In this document: positions 50,544 to 61,205 of the stretch, one piece after another
Layout of the letters: every line of letters starts with the position of its first letter
Position numbering within the stretch: the stretch's first letter is position 1
NCBI GenBank assembly: GCA_004194705.1
Contig: SADC01001283.1
Location: 973,450 to 1,037,449, forward strand
Source: Ditylenchus dipsaci
Taxonomy: Eukaryota; Nematoda; Chromadorea; Rhabditida; Anguinidae
Length of the DNA: 64,000 nt
Reading direction: 5' to 3'
Notes under the pieces: generated by a model
Database searches by the model: none
What the model was told of the DNA's origin: nothing
What the model saw: the letters and a program-made list of their open reading frames with translations, nothing else
Made by a program: the position numbers and the translations under genes

Positions 50544-50616
50544 CAAAATTAGGGTGGTCCCGCGCGAATTCAAAATTTCCTAATTGCTGTGCTTATCAAG
50601 TTTCATGGTCCTTTAA

Positions 50617-52294
50617 AGGGGGGAAGCCATTTAGGTTTGAAAAAGTGGCTTCCATGGAATTATTTGCCAGAAGGCTCCCAATTCAAAATCGTCTATGACC
50701 AGCACTTTGGGTGAAGCGATCACTTCACAGTTGCGCACAACAAAAAAATTTTTTTCACGTTGTTTGGTTTACAAAACCTATTTTCTGGACTAATTCGGGT
50801 ATGCTCATGATGGTTTGACAGTAGCAAAATAACATTTTCTCGGGTATTTTTTTAGTTTTATAGAATAACTGATTTTGGTAAAATCAATTATTAGCTAAAA
50901 CTCAAAAAATACCCGAGAAAATGTTATTTTGCTACTGTCAAACCATCTTCAGCATGCCTGAGTTAGTCCAAAAAACAGGTTTTGGAACATGAAAAACGTA
51001 AAAAAAATTTTCGATCCAAGTGTTCGATCCAATTGACCCACAATGGTGTTTTTTTTTGATGTTGCAGGTTCAATCCCACGTAGAGGCACACTATTTTTTT
51101 GGCTTGTTTGGCCAGTTTAGAGGTAATAAGACTTTTCTGACGCCAGATTCTGGATCAGCGACCCAAATTACCTCTAAACTGGCCAAACAAGCCAAAAAAA
51201 ATAGTGTGCCCCTACGTGGGGTTGAACCTGCAACACGGGGGCAGGGGGCTTGGTTGCTTGGGGTTGAGATGCGCACACCCACATACTTTAGACGCAAATC
51301 ACTCGAAAGTGACTCTGGATGCATAAAAAATGTATGCATACCAGAGTTTCTTTATGCGGTAGGCCCCAGTCAACAAAACTATGTTCAACATCTTTCCTTT
51401 TACACTAAATTGGCCCTTTTTTGGTCCTTTCCACCCCAATACAGCCCTAAATTCCCTTTAAATTGGTCAAAATGGTACTTCTAGGTGACCCCAAAGCTCT
51501 ATTTTTTTTAATTTTTTTTTTCAAAAAATGGCCGTGCGCCCCCTGCGCCTCCGAAGGGGGCGCACGGATTTGTTTGCTTGGGGTTGAGATGCGCACACAC
51601 ACACATACGCCCAGATAGGCCCCAGAAAGTGAAAACCTGTTCAGCATCTATCATTTTTACCTAGACTTTGTTTAAAAAGGTTAAAATTTGGGCAAAAATA
51701 CCCTAAAAATACCATCTATACCCAAAGGGTGGGTGGCCATTTTTAGACAAAATTTAATTTTTTTTTATTTAGAAAGTGCTTAGAAGTGCTTCTCGTATCT
51801 TGTTGAGCAAAAGAATGAGATCTGGGGAGAGCGGTTGATTGTGGGGTCACTTCAAAAAATCCGAGCATGGGGGGAGCTATATAAGTGAAAGGCGATGCGT
51901 ATAGGAAGTTCCCCCCTTTAACCTATGCTTTATTTCTTCTAGGACAACACAATTTTTAACCACGGGATGTTCGGAGAGCGGCTGTTATTAGAGCAATTTT
52001 ACGTTAAGATTAAAAAAAAAATTGATGTTTATTAGCCAGAGCGGAATTCAAAATTAGAATGGTTTCACCACGTCGTCATGAGCATAGCCACTAGAAAAAC
52101 GTACCACTATTACGTCATCAAAGTAAGAGGCAAGCTAATCTGCTTAAGAGACGGCAATAACCTTATAACATTGATAACAATGACCACAGTGACTTATAAC
52201 AATGACCCTATAACTTCTCGCCACGGTATATATCCATTTATTACTTATACAGAACAAATGTCGAGCAACTGTCTCAGAGATTCTGCACTTAAAA
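50617..52294. repeat. Transposon fragments between hAT 1 and arginine kinase
   Basis: 50661-51020 is a near-identical second copy of 45776-46135. 51065-51235 is a hairpin (GTTCAATCCCACGTAG and inverse around 51150). 51235-51420 is an E repeat. A second GC hairpin (GTGCGCCCCCTGCGCC) lies at 51533-51568, and a family G remnant (GGCGATGCGTATAGGAAGT) near 51890. No gene to 52294. Confidence 0.65.
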
Positions 52295-53802
52295 TCACTT
52301 TTTCCCGGATTCGGCCTTCTTTTCCAGCTCGATTAGATGCTTCACACCGTCGTACATCTGCTTGACGGCCTCAAATTCAGTGAGTCCAAGGCGCGCCTTA
52401 TTGGAAATATCGTAGACACCACCTGAACTGTCACTGTGCTCGCCATGGATGCCGCGGATCTGAAAATTACACAATAAAAAAACTAATTTGTAGACATGTG
52501 ATAACACCTACCTGAAGCTTAAGCTTATCGCAAATTTCCTTGAAGTCGGGCTGTTTGCTGATTTTGGGAAGCGCGATATGGACCGAGGCACGGACTGAGG
52601 TACCCAAGTTCGTCGGACAGAATGTGAGCCAACCGAGACGATCATCGCGCGCAAACGGCACCTTGCTCTCGATGCTTTCGATTCCTTTGATAAGACGCTC
52701 AAGCACCTGGCCCACATTGCCGTCATTCTGAAATTTGAGCAATCAGAAAAAATTGAAGAAATCTGAGAAAAAGAACCTGCATAGAGATAAGGCGCAGATG
52801 ATCCTCCTCATTGATCCACACCAAAAATGTTTTATCGGTGTTATGGAAAATACCACGTCCGATTGGCCAGAAATTGCACGCATTAGCTTCTTTCAGGAAT
52901 CTAAACCCACCACTTGGAAACAAAAATTCAAAGCTTAAAAGAAATATACCTGTCGCCTTCCTTGAACAGGAAATGGTCGGCAATCAACTGGTTCTGCACT
53001 TCTTTCGTCATACCTTCTAGCGGATAGTACTTGCCGGATATCTGCTTGTCGGTCACACTTTCAAGAGCGCTTTTCACTTTGTCCTGCATAGCCATGTAAT
53101 TCTCCTTCGTCAACAGCGGATTGAACGGAAAGCCATTTAGCGTGCGACCACAGCGGATTCTGAGCACTATACATGACGGAAAGTCCATAAATTAATTTAA
53201 TTAAAAAAACCAACCTGGTAGACTTGATATACTTGCCCTCTTTGTCCAGAGGTGCTAGTTCAGAGATGCGATCCTTACCCAAGTCAACAGCCGGCTGCTT
53301 CTCAGTAGGACCAAAACCATGATATTCTTGGATGATCGGATCGAACAAGGCAGAGAACATATTGTAGCACTCGGGATCAGCAGCGTAGACACCAATGCTA
53401 GAGTCGGGATTGGCGAAACCTAGATGAAAAAATTGACTCACAATAGCGAAGAACTAGAAAAAAAGACCAACCAGAGCGAACAACATCATGCAAAGAAGCT
53501 CCAAGGGAAGTCATTTTGCACTTCAGACGGCTGATCACATCTTTAGTCAGGTGCTTCTTCAACATCGAATGGCAGTCCTTGATCTCCTGCAACTTATTGA
53601 ATCCCTCCTCAAGCTTGATCGCGTCATCGCGAAGCTTGTTCTGAAAAGAAGGCCGACTAAATATACCAGGCACTTGAGAAAACAATGAGCTTACCCATTT
53701 GGGACACGTCGCAATTTTATACGTGACACTAGAACCAACAGCAGCACCAGCAAGAGCAGCCGCACCAATCAACAACATATTTTTGCGCAAGGGAGCCGCC
53801 AT
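52295..53802 (-). CDS. Arginine kinase with N-terminal membrane anchor
   Basis: It reversibly transfers phosphate between ATP and arginine. Seven exons (53695-53802, 53472-53640, 53215-53419, 52950-53159, 52777-52900, 52512-52727, 52295-52459) sum to 1197 nt, 398 residues. Residues 9-31 ([21 protein letters not shown]) form a hydrophobic helix before the kinase, absent from the usual roughly 355-residue cytosolic enzyme. The N-domain ([11 protein letters not shown]) precedes the substrate-specificity region ([12 protein letters not shown]). Catalytic landmarks are [34 protein letters not shown], the reactive Cys in [10 protein letters not shown], and [19 protein letters not shown]. Start 53802 (MAAPLRKN) is preferred over 53823, which adds only MCCSIKE. 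Exon 4 begins after TGCTCAG, the only acceptor that keeps frame. No damage was seen. Confidence 0.95.
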
Positions 53803-55062
53803 TTCTTTGATCGAGCAACACAAAAACTAAAAAAAATGTGCTATCATGATTGTTCGGTGTACGAGAGAGTAATTTTGTCAGCGGCTATTGACTGACGACA
53901 AATGAAATCGTCACGATACCAACTAACCAAAAAAGTTTTAAGCTCATCTCAGAGTAAAAAAGGGTTTGAAATAGACTTTTTTTGCTTTCGACAAGTTTTT
54001 TTTGAAAAAAATATGGTACAGTCGACTTTGTCAATAATGCACGTTTAAAAAGTTTGTTCCCGCCTAGGGTCCGACACTATTTTCCCTGAATTTTTGAACC
54101 TATTTGCTATATGTAATTCGACACCCTATTGGGGGAAGTCCCAAGGATTTTGATTTTACGGGTGCACTACGTTTCACCGTCACTATTTTCACCGTCAGAA
54201 ATTTTCACCGTTCACTCACTATTTTCACCGTCACTATTTTCGGGAAGGAGAGAGATGTGCCATTTTAGATTGTGCCAAATCAAGTTGTGCCTTTTCGGTT
54301 TGTGCAAATTCAGTTTGTGCCCCTGCATTTTGTGCCCCTTTAATTTGTGCCCTTTTCAAATTGTGCCAATTTAAAATTGTGCCTCTTCAGTTTGTGCCCA
54401 TTTCAGATTGTGCCTCTTCAGTTTGTGCCAATTTCAATTTGTGCCTATGTATTTTGTGCAACACTTTTGACTAATTTCATAGACTAAGAAAAATTTTTTT
54501 TCATCGTTGAAAAATTAGAGAGGCGCCATTACTCGGTTTCATTGAGTACTATGCCTTGTGAATCTGATGTCTCTCTGACTACCACACATAAGCCAAAAAA
54601 GCTAATCTGATGCAAGGAAAGGTTACTAAGCGTTGGGCTTCCCGCATTTGGGTTACGTATTTGGGCCCGAAACCAAGTGGTCGTCCACTTGAATCAAAAA
54701 TTTTTTCACATTTTTCATGTTCCAAAACCTATTTTCTCGATTAATTTGGTCATGCTGAAGATGGTTGACAGTGGTGAAATGCCGTTTTCTCGGGTATTTT
54801 TCGAGTTATGGCAAATAATAATAAAGCAAAAAATTTTTTTGATCCAAGTGGTCGACCACTTGGTTTGGTTGGTTTAGACTAAAAACTAACAATAACAATA
54901 CCCCCCAGTTGAGTTCGGTGTGCAGTGGTGAACGTGATTGGATCAACTTTTTAGGTCTCAGGTTCGATTTTCAAGTACCTGGATATTTCCAAATACCAAA
55001 TGTTGAATTGTTTTGATCCAAGTGGACGACAACTTGGTTTTGTTGGTAAAGGATTAGCAGGT

Positions 55063-58008
55063 GGGAGCGCCAGAAGTATAAAATAAAACTTGGCGTCAAT
55101 AGGATAGTCCACCAATAGAGGACCTCACCAATAAAATATTCACCAGGAGAAAACGGCACCAAAAAACATTTCGCCAAAAATACCTTTCACCACTGGGGGG
55201 TTTCACCAATAAAATTCTCACCAATAAAATTTCCACCAAAGAGAATTCACCAATAAGATTCCCACCAAAACAGAGGTCACCAATATAATTTCTTCCAATA
55301 GGGCAAGGCAACAATATATTCGCTTTGCTTGATGCTTCTATGAAGTGCCTTTCATATCCAAAGATGAAATGAAAAACCACCCCCAAAAGTTGTAAATCCA
55401 CCCCCAAATTGTTGTAAATCCACCCTCTTTTTGTTTTTGGAGGTTTTTCTAGAAAATCCACCCCCAAAAGGTGAAAATCCACCCCCTTTTTTGAAAATCC
55501 ACCCCCTTTATTAATATTTTACCCTCTATTATTGGAAATTCAGCGGCAGTGTAGAATTCAACCACATTATCTGCATTATTATTCTTCCTCATCAACAACA
55601 TCCTTCTCTCTTTCATAGACAATAGACCATAGACAAATGAATGAGTAAATGATTGAATATTTTATTGAGATGACAAGGAAGCTGCTATAAGCAAACAGGG
55701 CAAAGAAGTTGCTATAAGCAAAACAAACAGATGCTATGAGCATAGGACAAAGGAACAGATGTTTAAAACTTGATGGTCAGTGAGTAGATCCAAAGCCATT
55801 CAAAATCATCATCAAGCCCCTCTTCGCACTCCAGATCCTCCCGCAGTTGGTGGTATAGTGGCTTCTGTAGATGTTCTCGGTGCACGATTCCCCCTTGGAT
55901 TTGGGTTAGCCTGAAAGAGGAGGGAAATAGACTACGATAGGGGCATGTGAATGTCGCAGCTCACCTCTCTCTGCTTGGTAACTCTCCTCCTCTTGGTGCG
56001 CTTGGCCTGTCCAACGATTTCACCTCGCTCGAAGCCCAAAGCTGGAAGGGGAGTGGGAGCTCGAATCACCGGAGGATGTGCAACGTCCGCCTCGATCACC
56101 GCAATTCTCGCCGCCACCTCTTCAACGTTTGGGATGTACATCGCCGCCTCATCCTCGCGCACTTGGACTCTTTGATGCACCGCTTCCTCATCCAGATCGA
56201 AGGTGATCCACCGCGAAGTCTCGGCAACGTAGTTGAGCGAATGGTAGAGACGAGCTGGGTTGAACGTGGCGATTGCCGCTTCCATCTTCTTCTTCTGCAA
56301 GTAGGACCGCTTCTTCTTCCTCACTGGCTCATCCACGGAAAGGCGGGCGATTCTTGCTGGGGTCACCACATCTGAAAAGTCGTCCTTATCTTCAAATCAG
56401 AGTGGGCCAAATCTACAGGAACCTCCAACATACCGAGTTCCATCTGAACGAAATCGAGGACGTCGTAGAAGTTGTATCCATTCTGCCTGGCATGTTCTTT
56501 TGACCTGTAAAGCAACGAGACGAGTTGAAAGTTCCCAAAAGATCGCAGATAGACTAACCTCTTGTTCCAGCTCTTGCCACTCCAACGCCAGGTTGTCACG
56601 AATCCATCTCTCGAGTCCAAAAAGCAAGCCGCGGTAAGCCTCGGAAGTCTTCCTTGTCATCAACGCCACCATGCCGGGAAGCAGTTCGTCGCCCTCTTGG
56701 AAGTGTATGACGTACAATTGTGCCCATCCATCTGGCGCTGTGTCGAATGTCCCGTCGGAGGCGATCACCTTGGCTCGTGCAATTTTCTGAAACACAAAAT
56801 TTAATTCGGCTGCGCGAAGCCACGCGAACAACAAATCTCACCTCCATCATAGCCCGTGTTGAAAATGCGATTGTCCGATCCTCTCCAGGGCCTGAGTCGT
56901 ACACCACCATTCGGTCCCAAGGAGTCTCCAGCACTAGACGAACAGGATCAGTTGCTCCATTTGGATGGCCTTTGAGAAACTGAATTTAATTGAATCAATT
57001 GATTGATTGACCAGACTAATTGCCTCAAATAAATTTACCGCTCGGAAGTCGCCCATTCTGCTGCGGAAGCTCTCATATTTCACCAGCCGAATGCATTGAT
57101 CTGAGACCGTTGTTCCGTCCTCTTGCACGCACGATTCATAGTAGAGTTGCCGACTTTGCTTCTGAATTGACCAATTGATCAATGAATTAATCGGACAAGC
57201 AAGCAATTAATTAAAACTCACGTTCGGGTTAGCCTTGAGGATGTTGTATGCGCGATCATAGAGCTCGAACTTCTCAATCTCCACAGCGTTGGCAAAGTGG
57301 TTGTGTTCTCCCGTCGTCTCTTGGATGTAGAGCCCTCCGCGCATCACCACCTCCATCTTGCATAGCCCCTTGCGCTCCTCTCGGCAACGATAGATGTCCT
57401 CCCAGATTCCTCCAATTGCACCAGTCGGGGATTTGCGAACGAAGCGATGTTGATACGAGAAACCTAAAAATTGCTTGACTCAACACAAAACACGACTATC
57501 ACAGAAACCTACCGTTGTGAAGGAGGTAAGGCTTGCCATTGACTTGAGATCCCACGACGAACTTGATTTCCGGGTTGGCGAGCGTGTGATAGAACTCTTG
57601 TGAATGAACTTCCTCCAGAATTTGATCGGTATCCAGTCCTTGGCGGTTTCCATCCTCTTCGGAACTTGTCACTTCATCATCCGAGTTCATCGCGCTTGTT
57701 AGTAGAGAGAGCACCTAAAATAAAAGAAGCCTTATCTTGTTGAGAGACTAAGATGCTGGGGCCAGATATTGTTGGTAGAAAAGTTATTGAGGAAAAGCAT
57801 TTTGGCGGGGAAGCTATTGGCAAGAATTTTATTGGTGAAACCCCTCAGTGGTGAAAGGTCTTTTTGGCGCCGTTTCTCTTGGGAGTAGTTCTTTTGGCGA
57901 AGTGTCTTTTTGCCGCCATTTCTCTTGGCGAATATTTTATTGGTGAGGTCCTCTATTGGTGGACTATCCTATTGACGCCAAGTTTTATTTTATACTTCTG
58001 GCGCTCCC
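55063..58008 (-). mobile_element. MULE-type transposon with coding capacity, innermost level
   Basis: Flanked by TAGCAGGT at 55055-55062 and 58009-58016. Ends GGGAGCGCCAGAAGTATAAA and inverse. CACCAATAAAATTYC repeats (12-15 bp, about eight per side) lie at 55108-55310 and inverted at 57785-57960. An AAATCCACCCCC array (55377-55508) lies only at the left. Carries the FLYWCH/MULE transposase gene on the minus strand. Confidence 0.93.
55932..57714 (-). CDS. FLYWCH zinc finger + MULE transposase
   Basis: Likely transposase for this element. Modelled exons: 57513-57714, 57222-57463, 57039-57161, 56842-56979, 56559-56786, 56417-56504, 55932-56371, summing to 1461 nt (486 residues). Residues about 60-115 are a FLYWCH finger: FSYQHRFVRK, WEDIYRCREERKGLC, then GEHNHF, which gives the Cys/Cys/His/His set. 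Residues about 235-310 match the MULE core: VIASDGTFDTAP (first catalytic Asp in DGTF), then QLYVIHFQEGDELLPGMVALM and SEAYRGLLFGLERW. The final exon has a basic nuclear-type motif (KRTKRRRVTK). Exon 56417-56504 is uncertain: an alternative frame looks more protein-like. The product is short for a MULE transposase, so part may be missing. An alternative Met lies at 57690. Confidence 0.8.
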
Positions 58009-58991
58009 TAGCAGGTTAAGGATTTGTAAAAGGATTTGCGATCCAAACCCACCCAAAAACCCAAATCCACCCAAAAGTGGCCTAAATCACTTTCAACCAT
58101 CTGAAACTACCACAAACCACTACAGTGAGATGTTTTATGCCGATAAAAGTAGTTTAGGGTGTTTAGAAAGTATCATGGTCTTTTATGTGGTTCGAGGTGG
58201 TTTGAGATGATTTTGGATATTTTGGAGTGTCTTAGGGTGTTTTATGTAGTCTCAGAGGATTTTGGGTGAGCTGGAGTGCTGATTTCGGACGATTTTGACT
58301 TGGGAGCCTTTAGGAAAATAATTGCAGTATTTTTATAGCCACAATTAGTCAAAATTAAGGCACAAACTGAAGGGGCACAATTTGAAATGGGCACAAACTG
58401 AAGGGGCACAATTTGGAATGGGCACAAACTGAAGGGGCACAAATTGCATTGGCACAATTTGAAAAGGGCACAAACTGCAGGGGCACAAACTTCAGGGGCA
58501 CAAAGTAAAAAGGCACAATTTGATTTGGCACAATCTAAAATGGCACATCTCTCTCCTTCCCCTATTTTCACCGTTCACTAAATTCACCATCAGCATTTCA
58601 GGACCGCTTTTTAGATCTGAATTTTTCTAAATTTTTAAAATTTTTGGTACCGAATTGTAGCCCTGAATGTCAGCCACATTTTGGTACCACAATTTCTGAA
58701 AAAAAAAACAGAAAATTTTAGTTCTAAACTGTGAAAGACGCTCGCTCTCACACTTTTTCAACACCGTAGAACACCGTAGTAGTAAAAAAATTAGGAGAGT
58801 TGCGGGTCTAAATGATGAAACTGTAATATTTCACAAAAACGATCGGTAAAATCAAAATCCTTGGGACTTTCCCCAATAGGGTGTCGAATTACATTCAGCT
58901 AATAAATCCCAAATTTAGGGTAAAAAGTGTCAAACCCTAGGCGGGAACAAACTTTTTGGGCGTGCTTTATTGACAGAGTCGACTGTATGCA

Positions 58992-59219
58992 TTGGATGAA
59001 GTAAAATCCGGCTATAAAATACCCATCTCCAATCTGAGATTCCCAGTGCAAAATTCTCAAATTTTCAATCGATCAGATATTTTATTTTTTGTGACTCTCG
59101 ACAAGAAAGTTATCCACTTCGTCGCGTGCACGAACCAGCCGTTTGCGGTTGTTGAAGACAGAACGTTCAGTGGCCTTCTGTCATCAGGGGATCACGAATC
59201 AGGGGATCCTCCCACCTAG
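58992..59219 (+). pseudogene. hAT transposase fragment
   Basis: The frame includes CTNQPFAVVEDRTFSGLLS (about 59133-59190), the conserved hAT entry motif (compare SNQSFRVVENRSFISFL in hAT element 1). Nothing upstream or downstream extends it as a transposase. A remnant without visible termini. Confidence 0.65.
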
Positions 59220-59370
59220 AGGAAGTTTCAAAATTAAATCGACCGGTAGGTATATTAGGGAAAATACGAAAGAGATTCCAGATTTTGGGAAGGGCTTTTA
59301 TTTGAAGATATACGGTGCACAGAATCTATTTCAAAATCACAGCAAGGGTTGTTATTAGTTTTTTTTTCAG

Positions 59371-59765
59371 CCGGCTCCGTGTCTCGGTTTTCTACTGCAG
59401 ATGCTTTATGCGGCAGGAATGTTAGTTACAACAAAAATGTTAGTCAAGTGATGGTTGATAATGTAAGTTTTGATTCACATTTTTCCCAAATTTTAACCGT
59501 GATTTGTGCGTATTTATAGCCGCTGAACCTGTTCTATTACCTCAGAGGTTTCACAGGCACGCCCACCGATTTGAACTACCTACTACATGCCTGCGGACAG
59601 ACCAGGGTTCAGAGCTGGGAAGGATTTCTGCCTACCAAGTATTTTTTATTCTATTTCTGGCTACAAAAATTACTACATTTTTTGAGGACATGCAAAAAGC
59701 TCGGAGAAGGTGCTTATGGAGAAGTGTTCCAGTCGTCTATCAATGGTGTTCCAGTGGCTCTAAAG
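59371..59765 (+). pseudogene. Protein kinase N-lobe fragment, tentatively haspin-like
   Basis: Three candidate exons (59371-59462, 59520-59638, 59687-59765) read LNLFYYLRGFTGTPTDLN, then TRVQSWEGFLPTK, then CKKLGEGAYGEVFQSSINGV and PVALK. The last is a Gly-rich ATP loop followed by the VALK lysine; GEGxYGEVFQ is typical of haspin-family kinases. After the donor at 59766 no further kinase exon (catalytic loop, DYG/DFG) is found before the window end, and a Harbinger-like MITE begins 110 bp downstream. It could be a truncated gene, one with exons beyond 64 kb, or a fragment. The family call is moderate, the kinase call good. Confidence 0.6.
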
Positions 59766-59877
59766 GTTTTTTTTGACTACCGTAATACTTCTAATAGAAG
59801 CCCCACAGCTTACATTTTCCAACCCTTACAAAGTCTAATTATTGTAAATCGAAAATGGCCTTAGTTCTGAAACCTTA

Positions 59878-60769
59878 TGGCCTGTTCACATACTGAGAGT
59901 GTCAGTGGGAGTGAGAGTGAGAGTAAGTTGTCATTGTGAACACCCCTTACTCCCACTCCCACTCGCACTCTCGGGTGTTCACAATGCTTTTTTCTATTTT
60001 GCATTTAACTAATTATTTTAATATTTTATTTTTGAAATTTCATCATAATATTGTAAATTAACACAACAAAACGCTTATTGGATAGTTTTGATGCACCATA
60101 AATTTATATAAATGACCCATGACAATCGATAGACGGTTTACGGTAATTTAAAATAATTTCGTGTTCTCAGTGCTTCATTTTTTTATCCTTTTTCTGTGAG
60201 TCACAATTCACGCGATATCTTCTTTGAACTCCAAGAGAGTAAACCTGTTATTATTTCCCAACACTTGGATTCGTTTGCATATGTGACAAACTGACTGAGC
60301 TAATGGGAAGAATTCGACAGTCATTGTGTTCAAAATTTTCGAAGCATCTAAAATAGCGTTCTCGACAACAGCTTCGTAACGGTAAAGGGGAATTTCGAGC
60401 GCTGGATACTGTGAGGAATTGCGTGAGCTATCTATTTCCAGCGAATCGTCATGGCGTCCCCGTCTTCCATCTCTTCGTCCTCAGCCCAGTCCGAAGTTAA
60501 AAGAGAAGATTGATTTCTTGAACTACATTAGCTTTTTGCATATTAAAATTCAAATCTAGTTTGCATTTCATAATAATTGTTCGCAATCTGCAATATTATG
60601 AACAAATTTAAAAAATAAAAAAATAATTATCATTTTTATGCAAAAGAAAAAAAGCATTGTGAACACCTGAGAGTGGGAGTGAGAGTGAGGTGCATTGTGA
60701 ACACCCCCTTACTCTCACTCTCACTCCCACTCTCACTCCCACTCCCACTCTCAGTATGTGAACAGGCCA
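59878..60769. mobile_element. Harbinger-like element with GAGAGTGGGAGTG arrays
   Basis: Ends TGGCCTGTTCACATACTGAG and inverse; TTA duplications at 59875-59877 and 60770-60772. Inverted arrays of GAGTGGGAGTGAGAGTGA occur at each end, together with internal GTGAACACCCC. The interior is AT-rich with no transposase. The terminus parallels the small MITE at 7724-7840. Confidence 0.88.
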
Positions 60770-60979
60770 TTAGTAAAAAATATGGGGGAAGGGGCTTCTA
60801 TTAAAGAGCACGCCGTGTCAAATTTGAAAAAGGCTAAAATTGATTTATCGCAGTAAATACATAAACAAGACTATTTCTCTGTGTTTTTCAAACTGTAAAA
60901 TTAATTTTTTCGGATAAACACGCGCTGGTTTCTGATTAGCCATCAACCGGCTCAATGTGACCAGGAAAAAATAAAGAAA

Positions 60980-61205
60980 AATCGACCCTAATATGTAATA
61001 CTCCCCGCCTAAAAATTTTTCGTTCAAAACTTAAGTAAAGAGTATCCAAATATACCCTAGGACATATACGTCCTAAGACATTTATAAGTCACAACTTCCA
61101 TACGCTGGCCTACCCCAAGCCTAAGGGCTAATCCTAAACTTGTTGTTTGAAAGGGTAGTTACAGCAATTTTGGAGCATCAGATTTTAAGGGGGGGGGCAG
61201 TGTGT
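60980..61205. repeat. J repeat copy
   Basis: Shares GTCACAACTTCCATACGCTGG, CCTACCCCAAGCCTAAGG, AACTTGTTGTTTGAAAGGG and a terminal G-run with the 37890 copy. Confidence 0.7.

Larger units (their letters stand above)
46964..50612. mobile_element. TTAA-flanked AGGACCATGAAAC element hosting hAT 1
   Basis: TTAA 46960-46963 and 50613-50616. Inverted ends AGGACCATGAAACTTGATAA, GCACAGCAATT and GGGACCACCCTAATTTTG recur on the right. The original palindrome ran CAAAATTA on its right arm, where hAT 1 inserted and duplicated it. Confidence 0.88.
54242..58561. mobile_element. Array-ended element with TTTGTGCC repeats
   Basis: Flanked by CTATTTTC at 54234-54241 and 58562-58569. Perfect ends GGGAAGGAGAGAGATGTGCC and inverse. 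Arrays of AATTTGTGCCCCTTCAG-like units (about 12 per side) lie at 54255-54470 and 58375-58545. The interior has a K element (54665-54870) and the MULE. Its own unique sequence is short and non-coding. Confidence 0.93.
54160..58830. mobile_element. Array-ended foldback (same family as 15395-15958), right end lost
   Basis: The left end GGGTGCACTACGTTTCACCG and four TTCACCGTC units (54160-54241) are interrupted by the next element. Similarity resumes at 58562 (CTATTTTCACCGTTC), continues through GTAGCCCTGAATGTCAGC and the central region, and fades at about 58800, before any right terminus. The duplicated CTATTTTC proves that it was one element before insertion. Confidence 0.85.
54019..58985. mobile_element. 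Pogo-like element, outermost of a four-level nest
   Basis: TA-flanked CAGTCGACTTTGTCAATAAT (54019) and a slightly diverged inverse (...TTTATTGACAGAGTCGACTG, 58985). The arms also share GTTCCCGCCTAGGGTC and CCTATTGGGG plus their inverses (54058-54150; 58850-58945). No transposase. It contains the three elements listed next. Confidence 0.85.

Noticed and set aside
53803..53823. Upstream start for arginine kinase
   Set aside because: The extra residues MCCSIKE add nothing recognisable, and the downstream Met gives a conventional anchor N-terminus.
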